A stretch of 12,360 bases of DNA from Acidobacteriota bacterium (GTDB taxonomy: Bacteria > Acidobacteriota > Terriglobia > Terriglobales > Acidobacteriaceae). A program made the position numbers and the translations under genes. Shown here in pieces: positions 1 to 7,136 of the stretch (position 1 is its first letter; each line of letters begins with the position of its first letter). The notes under the pieces were generated by a model. The model was not told the DNA's origin, ran no database searches, and saw only the letters and a list, made by a program, of their open reading frames with translations. The DNA lies in NCBI GenBank assembly GCA_021781255.1, contig JAJXXG010000845.1, positions 1 to 12,360 on the forward strand, given 5' to 3'.

Positions 1-371
<371 letters not shown>

Positions 372-452
372 CTACAGTCTAAACGGACATACAATACGCG
401 CTCTGTCCTGCCCACGCCATCCGCGCCCATCACGCAAACATCACCGAGGAAT

Positions 453-482
453 TTGCCAGTTTCTCTCCCTTCTCACTACACT
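453..482 (+). promoter_or_regulatory. Possible sigma-70-type promoter of the kelch-repeat lipoprotein gene
   Basis: TTGCCA (453-458) and TACACT (477-482) are separated by 18 bases and end about 45 bases before the likely GTG start at 527. The surrounding 200 bp gap is less G+C-rich than the genes. The match to consensus is moderate (5/6 and 4/6). Confidence 0.35.
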
Positions 483-526
483 TTCAAAAATCGTGCGCAA
501 CTCCTGCTCAAGCCGAGGTGTCTGTC

Positions 527-2020
527 GTGTTCAAGAAGTCCCTAGCCCCGTCGCTCCTGTTGCTCTTGCCGGTCCTTCTTGTTTCAGCCTGCGGCGGAGG
601 CAGCACCGGAACATCGACCGGAGGAGGAGGCACGCCACCCCCACCGTCGGGATCCCACGAGTGGACCTGGGTTGATGGCGCTGACACCATCGACGTGAAC
701 CATGGCAATGGCGGTGTCTATGGCACGCTCGGTGTCGCTTCCACATCCAACATCCCCGGCAGCCGCAACAATGCGACTTCCTGGACCGATTCCTCCGGCA
801 ACCTGTGGCTGTTTGGCGGCTACGGCTACAGCGCCCAGGGCAGCTTTCCCGGCTCCGCAGGCATCGGCTACCTGAACGACCTGTGGGAATACAATCCCTC
901 TCAAAAAACCTGGACCTGGGTCGCCGGGGCAAACAACACATCCGGAAACTTCGGTTCGACAGGCATCTACGGCACGCAAGGCGTGGCCACCGCAGCCAAC
1001 ATGCCCGGCGGGCGCACCGGCGCCGCGGGCTGGAAAGACGCGCAGGGCAACTTCTGGCTCTTCGGCGGCCGGGGTTTTGACGCAGCGGGCAATCAATGCT
1101 TGCTCGACGACCTGTGGAGCTTTAGCCCCACCAGCCGGCAATGGGGCTGGGTGAACGGATCCAAAATCTGCATGTCGTCCACCGGCTCCACGGGACTGCC
1201 CGGCAACTACGGTGCGCTCGGCGTCGCCGCCTCCACAAACGTGCCCGGCAGCCGCGGCAGCTCCGTTACCTGGGTTACTTCGGATGGCACACTCTGGCTC
1301 TTCGGTGGCTCCGGCTTTGATGGAAACGGCTACGCAGGGGCGCTGAACGATCTTTGGAACTTCAGTCCATCCACGAAAATGTGGACATGGGTCAGCGGCT
1401 CAAGCACTCTGGGCGCGCTCTATAGCATGGGCCAGGTCGGCGTATATGGCACGCAGGGACAGGCCTCGGCATCCAACATTCCCGGCGGAAGATGGGCATC
1501 CAGCGGTTGGCTCGACGGCAGCGGCCATCTCTGGTTGTTCGGCGGATCCGGCTATTACTACACGAGCTCTGTTGTTGACTTCAACGATCTCTGGATGTTC
1601 GATCCCACCGCCAAAACCTGGACTTGGGTAACAGGCTCCAACATGCCCTCGGTAACGGGCCAGTACGGCGCCATGGGAACCACCGCTGCGGGCAACACGC
1701 CGGGCGCGCGCGATGGCGCAGTGTGCTGGACCGACGGCCAGCACAACTTCTGGCTCTTCGGCGGCATCTCGTTCAACGACCTCTGGAAGTTCAGCCCCGC
1801 CACAAACAACTGGACCTGGGTCGGCGGCACAAACGCCAAGGACGGCATGGCCGTATACGGCACCATGGGCACTGCATCGGCAACGAATATCCCCGGCGGC
1901 AGAGGACAAGCTGCTGGCTGGGTCGGCAGCAACGGTACCTTCTGGCTCTTCGGCGGTTCCGGCTACGACTCCACCAACAATGTCGGCTCGCTGAACGACC
2001 TCTGGAAATACCAGCCTTAG
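527..2020 (+). CDS. Exported lipoprotein with six kelch-like (beta-propeller) repeats
   Basis: The N-terminus has FKKS, a Leu-rich hydrophobic stretch and a lipobox LVSAC (Cys about residue 22). A Gly/Ser/Thr/Pro linker follows, so the protein is probably lipid-anchored outside the inner membrane. The rest is six repeats of 65-80 residues. Each reads WTWVxG, YGxxG, NxPGxR, W, then LWLFGG, NDLWxFxP. LWLFGG plus NDLW resembles kelch/galactose-oxidase central-domain blades. The last repeat stops at NDLWKYQP, while the first begins with WTWV, so the N-terminal strand may close the ring (a 'velcro' six-bladed propeller; inference). I chose GTG 527 because GAGG lies eight bases upstream; GTG 518 in the same frame is the alternative. 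No catalytic domain is attached. The function is unknown; carbohydrate or protein binding at the cell surface is a guess. Confidence 0.85.
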   Translation: MFKKSLAPSLLLLLPVLLVSACGGGSTGTSTGGGGTPPPPSGSHEWTWVDGADTIDVNHGNGGVYGTLGVASTSNIPGSRNNATSWTDSSGNLWLFGGYGYSAQGSFPGSAGIGYLNDLWEYNPSQKTWTWVAGANNTSGNFGSTGIYGTQGVATAANMPGGRTGAAGWKDAQGNFWLFGGRGFDAAGNQCLLDDLWSFSPTSRQWGWVNGSKICMSSTGSTGLPGNYGALGVAASTNVPGSRGSSVTWVTSDGTLWLFGGSGFDGNGYAGALNDLWNFSPSTKMWTWVSGSSTLGALYSMGQVGVYGTQGQASASNIPGGRWASSGWLDGSGHLWLFGGSGYYYTSSVVDFNDLWMFDPTAKTWTWVTGSNMPSVTGQYGAMGTTAAGNTPGARDGAVCWTDGQHNFWLFGGISFNDLWKFSPATNNWTWVGGTNAKDGMAVYGTMGTASATNIPGGRGQAAGWVGSNGTFWLFGGSGYDSTNNVGSLNDLWKYQP

Positions 2021-2038
2021 CTGTCTAAACCGGGTTGC

Positions 2039-2072
2039 CCCATCCTTTTCGCGCCCTTTGCGAAAGGATGGG
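2039..2072. repeat. Extragenic palindrome in a convergent gap, possible bidirectional terminator
   Basis: The left arm CCCATCCTTTTCGC (2039-2052) pairs with the right arm GCGAAAGGATGGG (2060-2072), with one bulged T and a 7-base loop. It lies between the stop of the kelch gene and the stop of miaA, which face each other. There is no long T tract. The CCCCATCC...GGATGGG style resembles intergenic palindromes I associate with acidobacterial genomes; that part is recollection, not shown here. Confidence 0.55.
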
Positions 2073-2103
2073 AAGCCGCGACGCGTTCGCGCAAATCCGG
2101 CGC

Positions 2104-3096
2104 TCACAACTCCGCCCGCACCCACTCCCCCGCCACCCGCACCGTCTCCGCCTCATCTCCAAAGCCCTCAATCCACCGCACATCCGGCTCGCGCCTGAAC
2201 CACGTCAACTGCCGCTTCGCATAATTCCTGTGCCCCTGCTGCGCCGCCGCAATCGCCGCTTCCTCGCTCAACTCTCCGCGCAACACGGCCAGCGCCTGCC
2301 TGTAGCCCAATGAGTCCAGCGCCTTCACCGCCCCGTAGCGCGCGAGCAACCCGCGCGTCTCTTCCACCAGCCCCGCCGCAAACATCGCCTCGCAGCGCCG
2401 GTTCAGCCGCTCATACAGTGCCGCGCGCGGCGGGTCCAGCCCAATCCGCAACAGCCGAAAGCCCGTCAGCGGGTCCCGCGCCAGATCCTCGCGTCCCAGC
2501 ACCTCGCTCATCGGCCTGCGCCCCGCCAGGCACACCTCAATCGCGCGAATTAATTTTGGGAAATCGTTCGCATGAATCTCCGCCGCCCGCGCCGCATCCA
2601 GCCGCGTCAGCACCCGATGCAGCCAGCCCTCCCCATGCCGCGCTTTACTCCGAAGCAACGCCGCCCGCAGTGCCTCCTGCCGCGCCGGACCCGCAAACAA
2701 CCCCTCCGTCAGCGCGCGCAGATACAGACCCGTCCCGCCCGTCACAATCGGCAATTTGCCGCGCTCGACAATCTCGCGCAGGGCCGCGCGCGCCTGACGA
2801 CTGTACTCGCCCGCCGTGAACGCCTCGTCCGGCTCGGCCACGTCAATCAGATGATGCGGCACCCGCGCCCGCTCCTCCGCCGTCGGCTTGGCCGAGCCCA
2901 CATCCATCCCGCGATACACGGCCACCGAGTCGCAGCTCACAATCTCGCCGCCAAAGCGCTCCGCCAGCGCCAGCGAAAGCGCCGTCTTCCCGCTCCCCGT
3001 CAGCCCCAGCAAGAGCACAACCAGCGGCAACGAACCCTCGTCCAAAGGTCTGCGCGCAGCACTTACCACCGCCACCACCCCGCCAGAAAAATCCAT
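2104..3096 (-). CDS. miaA: tRNA dimethylallyltransferase
   Basis: MiaA transfers the dimethylallyl group of DMAPP to N6 of adenosine 37 in tRNAs that read UNN codons. The P-loop appears as GLTGSGKT (the family often has GPT[AG]xGKT). It is followed by EIVSCDSVAVYRGMDVGSAKP (substrate-binding DSxxxYxxxDIGTAKP-type motif), HHLIDV, GGTGLYLRAL and the C-terminal LDSLGYRQA and RNYAKRQLTWFR motifs, all in family order. With ATG 3096 the protein is 330 residues, slightly longer than the usual ~300-316. No clear Shine-Dalgarno precedes this ATG. GTG at 3069, which overlaps the stop of the upstream small gene, would give 321 residues and suggests translational coupling. Both starts are open. A longer reading frame extends upstream to 3399, but that part is non-coding shadow. 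Confidence 0.93.
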   Translation of the reverse strand: MDFSGGVVAVVSAARRPLDEGSLPLVVLLLGLTGSGKTALSLALAERFGGEIVSCDSVAVYRGMDVGSAKPTAEERARVPHHLIDVAEPDEAFTAGEYSRQARAALREIVERGKLPIVTGGTGLYLRALTEGLFAGPARQEALRAALLRSKARHGEGWLHRVLTRLDAARAAEIHANDFPKLIRAIEVCLAGRRPMSEVLGREDLARDPLTGFRLLRIGLDPPRAALYERLNRRCEAMFAAGLVEETRGLLARYGAVKALDSLGYRQALAVLRGELSEEAAIAAAQQGHRNYAKRQLTWFRREPDVRWIEGFGDEAETVRVAGEWVRAEL

Positions 3097-3251
3097 CGCG
3101 GATTCGTGTGCCAGAGCCACCATGCCAGAATCGCCGCCGCCACCATCAGCAAGCCAAATGCCTGGTTGCGCGTGAAGGCGTAACGCTGTGCCGCGCGACG
3201 CTCCTGCTCGGCCACCTGCTCGCGATGCGGTTTGATGCGGGTTTCCATCAT
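3063..3251 (-). CDS. Small one-TM membrane protein, unknown function
   Basis: An ORF of about 62 residues (MMETR... or METR... from 3248). It has a basic and polar N-terminal half (RIKPHREQVAEQERRAAQRYAF) followed by one hydrophobic segment (AFGLLMVAAAILAWWLW) and a Trp/Arg-rich tail ending GWWRW. This suggests an N-in single-span membrane protein. Its stop lies inside the start region of miaA (33-34 bp overlap with ATG 3096, 7 bp with GTG 3069), so the two genes are likely co-transcribed. The Shine-Dalgarno is weak. I do not recognise the family; it could be an over-called ORF, but the positive-charge-then-TM pattern is coherent. Confidence 0.55.
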   Translation of the reverse strand: MMETRIKPHREQVAEQERRAAQRYAFTRNQAFGLLMVAAAILAWWLWHTNPRWIFLAGWWRW

Positions 3252-3355
3252 GGCGGGTTTCTCTGAAGCGGCTCCTGCGCACAAGCCTGCCGCGGTCCAC
3301 GCCCCAGTATAGGTGCAGCGGGCGTGTCGATACGCGCCATGCTAGGCTTGGGAAA

Positions 3356-3982
3356 ATGCCCCTGCCCACGCTCCAGGAACAATTCGGCCAGATCGACATC
3401 TACCTTTTCGACCAGATTCTGAAGGGCCGCATCACGCCCGGAATGCGGATACTGGACGCCGGATGCGGTTCCGGCCGGAACCTTGTCTACCTCCTGCGGG
3501 AAGGCTATGAAGTCTATGCCGCGGACGCGGACGCCCGGGAGGTGGAAAGCGTGCGCCGCATGGCCCAGACACTGGCCCCATCGCTTCCGCCATCGAATTT
3601 TCGCGTCGAGCCGGTGGAGCGTATGTCTTTCGACGATGCCTCCGCCGATGTAGTCATCTGCAACACCGTCCTCCACTTCGCGCGGGACGACGCGCACTTC
3701 GAGTCCATGCTGCACGAATTGTTTCGGATTCTGAAGCCCGGCGGGCTCTTCTTCTGCCGCCTCGGCTCCTCCATCGGCATGGAGAGCCAGATCGAACACA
3801 TCCAGGGACGCCGCTACAAGTCGCCGGATGGCTCGGAGCGGTATCTGGTGGACGAAGCGCTGCTGGGCTCCCTCACCTCACGGCTGGGCGAACTGGCCGA
3901 CCCGCTGCGGACCACGGTCGTCCACAATCTACGCGCAATGACCACATGGGTGGTCCGCAAGAGCGCGCAGCCAGGCCATTGA
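3356..3982 (+). CDS. Class I SAM-dependent methyltransferase (Methyltransf_11/25-like)
   Basis: A 208-residue protein with the Rossmann-fold methyltransferase motifs in order. Motif I is ILDAGCGSGRNLVYL (about residues 32-46), which binds SAM. The acidic end of beta 2 is VYAADAD. FRVEPVERMSF matches the motif II region, and DVVICNTVLHFARD and LKPGGLFFCRLGS match motif III and the post-III strand. It is a single domain with no signal peptide or TM, so cytosolic. The substrate cannot be told; the DAGCGSGRN style is seen in small-molecule and TehB-like enzymes. The ATG at 3356 has only a weak GGGA-type ribosome site. The gene is divergent from the small membrane protein/miaA unit (about 104 bp apart) and 203 bp upstream of purD. 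Confidence 0.85.
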   Translation: MPLPTLQEQFGQIDIYLFDQILKGRITPGMRILDAGCGSGRNLVYLLREGYEVYAADADAREVESVRRMAQTLAPSLPPSNFRVEPVERMSFDDASADVVICNTVLHFARDDAHFESMLHELFRILKPGGLFFCRLGSSIGMESQIEHIQGRRYKSPDGSERYLVDEALLGSLTSRLGELADPLRTTVVHNLRAMTTWVVRKSAQPGH

Positions 3983-3986
3983 CAAT

Positions 3987-4001
3987 CGCTCTCCGAGAGC
4001 G
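3987..4001 (+). terminator. Short hairpin after the methyltransferase gene
   Basis: CGCTCT (3987-3992) and AGAGCG (3996-4001) form a perfect 6-bp stem with a 3-base loop, starting five bases after the TGA stop. No T tract follows, so it is at best an imperfect terminator or mRNA 3'-end protector. Confidence 0.35.
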
Positions 4002-4185
4002 GAGACGGTCGATGTGCCAATCATCCCGCCGGGGGACAGTATCTTCCGGCAGGGCCGGTTGGACTGCGGCGAGGGGGGCGCTCGCCAGGCGGGAGGATGT
4101 GCTGGCCCCGTTTGACTTGCCCCCCCTCGATTGCCGACCATAACCTTTCGGGCTTCGGCGTCGCCGGCCCATCAGGGGGAATCAC

Positions 4186-5463
4186 ATGAAAGTCCTCATC
4201 CTCGGTTCTGGCGGCCGCGAGCACGCGCTGGCCTGGGCGGTCAAGCGCAGTCCGCGCGTCACGGAAGTCGTCTGCGCGCCAGGCAACGGCGGCATCGCCC
4301 AAGTCGCCCGCTGCGTTTCCGTGGACCTCAAGGACCTCGACGCCATGGTGCGCCTCGCCGAAGCCGAGCAGCCCGCCCTCACCATCGTCGGCCCGGAGCT
4401 GCCCCTCTCCATCGGTATCGTGGACGCCCTCCTGCAGCGCGGCCTGCGCGTCTTCGGCCCCACCCGCGAAGCGGCCATGCTTGAATCCAGCAAAGCCTTC
4501 GCCAAGCAGTTCATGAAGCGCAACAAGATTCCCACCGCCAACTACGCCGTCTGCTCCAGTCCTGCCGAATTCGAAAAGGAAATCGCCATCTTTCATCCGC
4601 CCATCGTCGTCAAGGCCGATGGCCTCGCCGCCGGCAAAGGCGTCCTCATCTGCGAGTCGCGCAACACCGCCCTCGAAGCCGCGCACGGACTCTTCTCCGG
4701 CTCGCTGCTGGGTACGGCAGAGCAGCAGGTTGTCATTGAAGAATTCCTCGAAGGCGAAGAGGTCAGCTTCCTCTGCCTCAGCGACGGCCAGCACGTCGTC
4801 CCGCTCGTCCCCGCGCAGGACCACAAGCGCGTCGGCGAGGGCGACACCGGCCCCAACACCGGCGGCATGGGCGTCTACTCCACCGATGCCATCCTCGAGC
4901 CCGGCATGACCGAGTGGATCCTCCACCACATCGCCGAGCCCACCGTCCGCGGCATGGCCCAGGAGGGCACGCCCTTCGTCGGCGTCCTCTACTGCGGCCT
5001 TATGATGACCGCCCGCGGCCCTGAAGTCCTCGAATACAACGCCCGCTTCGGCGACCCCGAAACCCAGGCCATCCTGCTCCGTCTTGAAAGCGACCTGGTC
5101 GATGCCCTCGACGCCTGCATCGACGGCCACCTCGACCCGTCCACCCTCCGCTGGAGTCCCGGAGCCTCAGCCTGCGTCGTCTCCAGTTCCTCCGGCTACC
5201 CCGGCAGCTACAACACGGGCTTCCCCATCAGCGGCCTCGCCGCCGCCGCACAGGTTCCCGGCGTGCAGGTCTTCCATTCCGGCACCGCCCGCATAGGCAA
5301 CCAGATTGTCACCCATGGAGGCCGCGTCCTCGGCGTCACCGCCGCAGGCGACTCGCTGCAGCAGGCCCTGGACCGCGCCTACCAGGCGCTCGGCGAAATT
5401 CAGTTCGAGGGAATCTACTACCGGCGCGACATTGGCCACCGCGCGCTGGCAAAGAAGTCGTAA
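4186..5463 (+). CDS. purD: Phosphoribosylamine--glycine ligase (GAR synthetase)
   Basis: Second step of de novo purine synthesis: 5-phosphoribosylamine + glycine + ATP gives GAR. The 425-residue length is normal for the family. The N-terminal domain starts MKVLILGSGGREHALAW, the phosphate-binding GGREHAL signature. The ATP-grasp region has VVKADGLAAGKGV (about residues 142-154), EEFLEGEEVSFL, PNTGGMGVYS (about 222) and LEYNARFGDPETQ (about 283), where Asn and Glu bind Mg-ATP. The C-terminal domain ends with LDRAYQALGEIQFEGIYYRRDIGHRAL. The ATG at 4186 has AGGGGG seven bases upstream. It stands alone rather than in a pur operon; the downstream gene is on the opposite strand. Confidence 0.97.
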   Translation: MKVLILGSGGREHALAWAVKRSPRVTEVVCAPGNGGIAQVARCVSVDLKDLDAMVRLAEAEQPALTIVGPELPLSIGIVDALLQRGLRVFGPTREAAMLESSKAFAKQFMKRNKIPTANYAVCSSPAEFEKEIAIFHPPIVVKADGLAAGKGVLICESRNTALEAAHGLFSGSLLGTAEQQVVIEEFLEGEEVSFLCLSDGQHVVPLVPAQDHKRVGEGDTGPNTGGMGVYSTDAILEPGMTEWILHHIAEPTVRGMAQEGTPFVGVLYCGLMMTARGPEVLEYNARFGDPETQAILLRLESDLVDALDACIDGHLDPSTLRWSPGASACVVSSSSGYPGSYNTGFPISGLAAAAQVPGVQVFHSGTARIGNQIVTHGGRVLGVTAAGDSLQQALDRAYQALGEIQFEGIYYRRDIGHRALAKKS

Positions 5464-5473
5464 GCACCGGAAA

Positions 5474-5848
5474 TCAGCTCGGGTCCAGACCGCCGCTCCC
5501 CGGCGCCCGCGTCGGCGCAAGCGCCGCCGTGCTGGGGAAGAGAATATCCGGCTTCGCGCCCGGCACAGGCGCCTTGCCCGGCTGCTTCTGAAAACACGAC
5601 CGGCACAGCACAGGCCTGCCCTGAGTCGGCTTGAAGGGCACCGTCGTCGCCGCCCCACATTCCGAACACGTCGTCCGCGTCTCCGTGCGCGCCCGCCCGT
5701 TCCCGCTCAAACGCTTCGCCTTGCACTGCTTGCAGCGCTTCGGGTCGTTCGTGAACTGTTTGTCGTGGAAGAAAAGCTGCTCTCCGGCGGTGAAGACAAA
5801 TTCAGCGCCGCAATCGATGCACTTCAATACGCGATCGGTAAACTCCAT
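5474..5848 (-). CDS. Two-module zinc-ribbon protein (zf-trcl-like plus CxxC-x17-CxxC)
   Basis: A 124-residue soluble protein with two Cys-pair modules. Module 1 (residues 1-45) has CIDC then, after the run with FTAGEQLFFHDKQF, CKQC; this spacing and FxxGEQxFFxxKxF recall the 'probable zinc-ribbon' family PF13451. Module 2 (about 60-85) is CSEC, exactly 17 residues, then CRSC, with VPFKPTQGRPVLC between them. The C-terminal tail (~35 residues) is Pro/Ala/Gly-rich and probably disordered. Zn binding is well supported; the role (nucleic acid or protein binding, possibly regulatory) is unknown. I chose ATG 5848, with GGGG about 10 bases upstream; ATG 5857 in frame lies directly on that GGGG. The end lies 10 bp from purD's stop, convergent. 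Confidence 0.85.
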   Translation of the reverse strand: MEFTDRVLKCIDCGAEFVFTAGEQLFFHDKQFTNDPKRCKQCKAKRLSGNGRARTETRTTCSECGAATTVPFKPTQGRPVLCRSCFQKQPGKAPVPGAKPDILFPSTAALAPTRAPGSGGLDPS

Positions 5849-6177
5849 GGCCGGCATCCCCAGAAGGTGGGAAATACGTAGAGTGCGGCCACCATGAACC
5901 TGCTTGCCGGTCCCGTTTCCCCGTCTTCGTGCTGCGATTCGACAACATGGGCCCGAGCCGCGAAAAGAGCCGCGGCAATTTTCCATGCCTGCCCGGTAAG
6001 CTGACAGACGCATTCAAAACAATCCGCTTGGCCCACGGGGGAATGAGCGCGGCGGTTCAAAGGAAAGAAAGAATCGCGACAGGCCGCCCAGTTTTCTCTG
6101 GTTTCTCTGGCTCGGCCTGCGTCTCTTCCGCAGGCCATGCCGGGGGCGGCGTGTCACGATCCGGTTGCTGCTTGAAA
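5849..6177. other. Gap without a gene between the zinc-ribbon gene and rpsU
   Basis: No reading frame here looks protein-like on either strand. It must hold the 5' region of the zinc-ribbon gene and the 3' end of the rpsU transcript. The only structures I see are the hairpin at 6114-6136 and a tandem 9-bp direct repeat TTTCTCTGG at 6093-6101 and 6102-6110. No tRNA or recognisable small RNA was found by eye. Confidence 0.6.
6114..6136 (-). terminator. Hairpin downstream of rpsU, candidate terminator
   Basis: GGCCTGCG (6114-6121) pairs perfectly with CGCAGGCC (6129-6136) around a 7-base loop. It begins about 41 bases past the rpsU stop on the minus strand. No T-run follows in the rpsU direction, so intrinsic termination would be weak. 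Confidence 0.4.
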
Positions 6178-6375
6178 CTAGTCCTGCTCTTTGCGAGCCT
6201 TCTTGCGATTCCGCTTGCGCGCCAATGCTGCCTTGACGCGGCGCTTCTCGCCGGGCTTCAGGTAGTAGGAGTGACGCTTGACTTCCTTGATGATGTCCTC
6301 CTGCTGTACCTTCCGCTTAAACCGGCGCAGCGCATTTTCGAGCGGCTCGCCTTCCTGTACGCGAACCTCTGCCAA
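6178..6375 (-). CDS. rpsU: Small-subunit ribosomal protein bS21
   Basis: Component of the 30S subunit near the anti-Shine-Dalgarno end of 16S rRNA. The 65 residues match the family in length and sequence: AEVRVQEGEPLENALRRFKRKVQQEDIIKEVKRHSYYLKPGEKRRVK, then a very basic tail (ARKRNRKKARKEQD). The start is decided by the ribosome site: GGAGGT (plus-strand 6385-6390) sits nine bases before a TTG at 6375..6373. An in-frame ATG at 6414 would add 13 non-homologous residues and overlaps a likely -10 box, so it is rejected. It is monocistronic here, not in the rpsU-dnaG-rpoD arrangement of proteobacteria. Confidence 0.96.
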   Translation of the reverse strand: MAEVRVQEGEPLENALRRFKRKVQQEDIIKEVKRHSYYLKPGEKRRVKAALARKRNRKKARKEQD

Positions 6376-6412
6376 AGTGGTCCCACCTCCAAACCTGCTT
6401 GTGAGCACTTTC

Positions 6413-6443
6413 ATGATACTGGAATTTCCCCGCCCCCGCTCAA
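6413..6443 (-). promoter_or_regulatory. Candidate rpsU promoter
   Basis: Reading the minus strand, TTGAGC (6443..6438), a 19-base spacer and TATCAT (6418..6413) form a fair sigma-70-like promoter. It would give a leader of roughly 30 bases carrying the GGAGGT site. The spacer is longer than optimal. Confidence 0.4.
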
Positions 6444-6584
6444 AAGAATTGCCCGCCCCGACCCTCATTTCCCCGCATTCCGACCACCCGCCGCCCTGAT
6501 TCACCCCCAAACACCACAAAAGCAGCGGCTTCCTACCCCCGCCTGCCGCTCTTGTTCTAGACTTTCCCTGAGGCGCTGATTTCC

Positions 6585-7109
6585 ATGATTCGCAGTTACC
6601 AGGGCCAACTCCCGCGCATCCCAGACAGTTGCTACGTCGATCTCTCCGCCCAGGTCATCGGCGACGTCACCCTCGGCGAGCGTTCCTCCGTCTGGATGAA
6701 CGCCGTCCTCCGCGGCGACGTCAACTCCATCCGCGTCGGCGCAAACTCCAACGTCCAGGACTGCGCCGTCCTCCACGGTCAGCGCAACCTCTACCCCGTC
6801 ATCGTCGGCGACTGGGTCACCATCGGCCACAACGCCACCGTCCATGGCTGCGTCGTCGAGGACGCCGTCCTCATCGGCATGGGCGTCACCATCCTCAACA
6901 ACAGCCGCATCGGCGAGGGCTCCATCATCGCCGCCGGCGCCGTCGTCCCGGAAAACACCATCGTGCCCCCGCGCACCCTCTGGGCCGGCGTCCCCGCCAA
7001 ACTCCGCCGCGAGCTCGGCGACAAGGACCGCGCCCTCATCCTTGAATACGCAAAGAACTACCTCGATTACGTCGAAATCTATCTCGCCGAACTGCGCGAG
7101 CAAAAGTAG
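6585..7109 (+). CDS. Gamma-class carbonic anhydrase-like left-handed beta-helix protein
   Basis: A 174-residue hexapeptide-repeat protein of the YrdA/PaaY/CaiE-type gamma carbonic anhydrase family; members hydrate CO2 with a metal held between trimer subunits, though many have no proven activity. Visible family signatures are VWMNAVLRGDVNSIRVG, NVQDCAVLHG, VIVGDWVTIGHNATVHGC and VLIGMGVTILNN. The three metal-binding histidines correspond to the His in VLHG and the two in GHNATVHG, so the metal site is intact. The C-terminal helix (LILEYAKNYLDYVEIYLAEL) packs on the helix. The PAP2-phosphatase gene starts 27 bp downstream, suggesting a two-gene transcript. The ribosome site before ATG 6585 is weak (GAGG about 11 bases upstream). 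Confidence 0.92.
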   Translation: MIRSYQGQLPRIPDSCYVDLSAQVIGDVTLGERSSVWMNAVLRGDVNSIRVGANSNVQDCAVLHGQRNLYPVIVGDWVTIGHNATVHGCVVEDAVLIGMGVTILNNSRIGEGSIIAAGAVVPENTIVPPRTLWAGVPAKLRRELGDKDRALILEYAKNYLDYVEIYLAELREQK

Positions 7110-7136
7110 CCCAAATCCTCATCCCCCAGGAGACTC

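Noticed and set aside
3097..3399. N-terminal extension of miaA to a 431-residue protein
   Set aside because: The extra frame runs over the small membrane protein gene and the divergent promoter region and does not match MiaA, which begins just before the P-loop.
4112..4144. purD promoter with TTGACT as -35
   Set aside because: TTGACT at 4112-4117 is good, but no acceptable -10 box lies 16-19 bases downstream.
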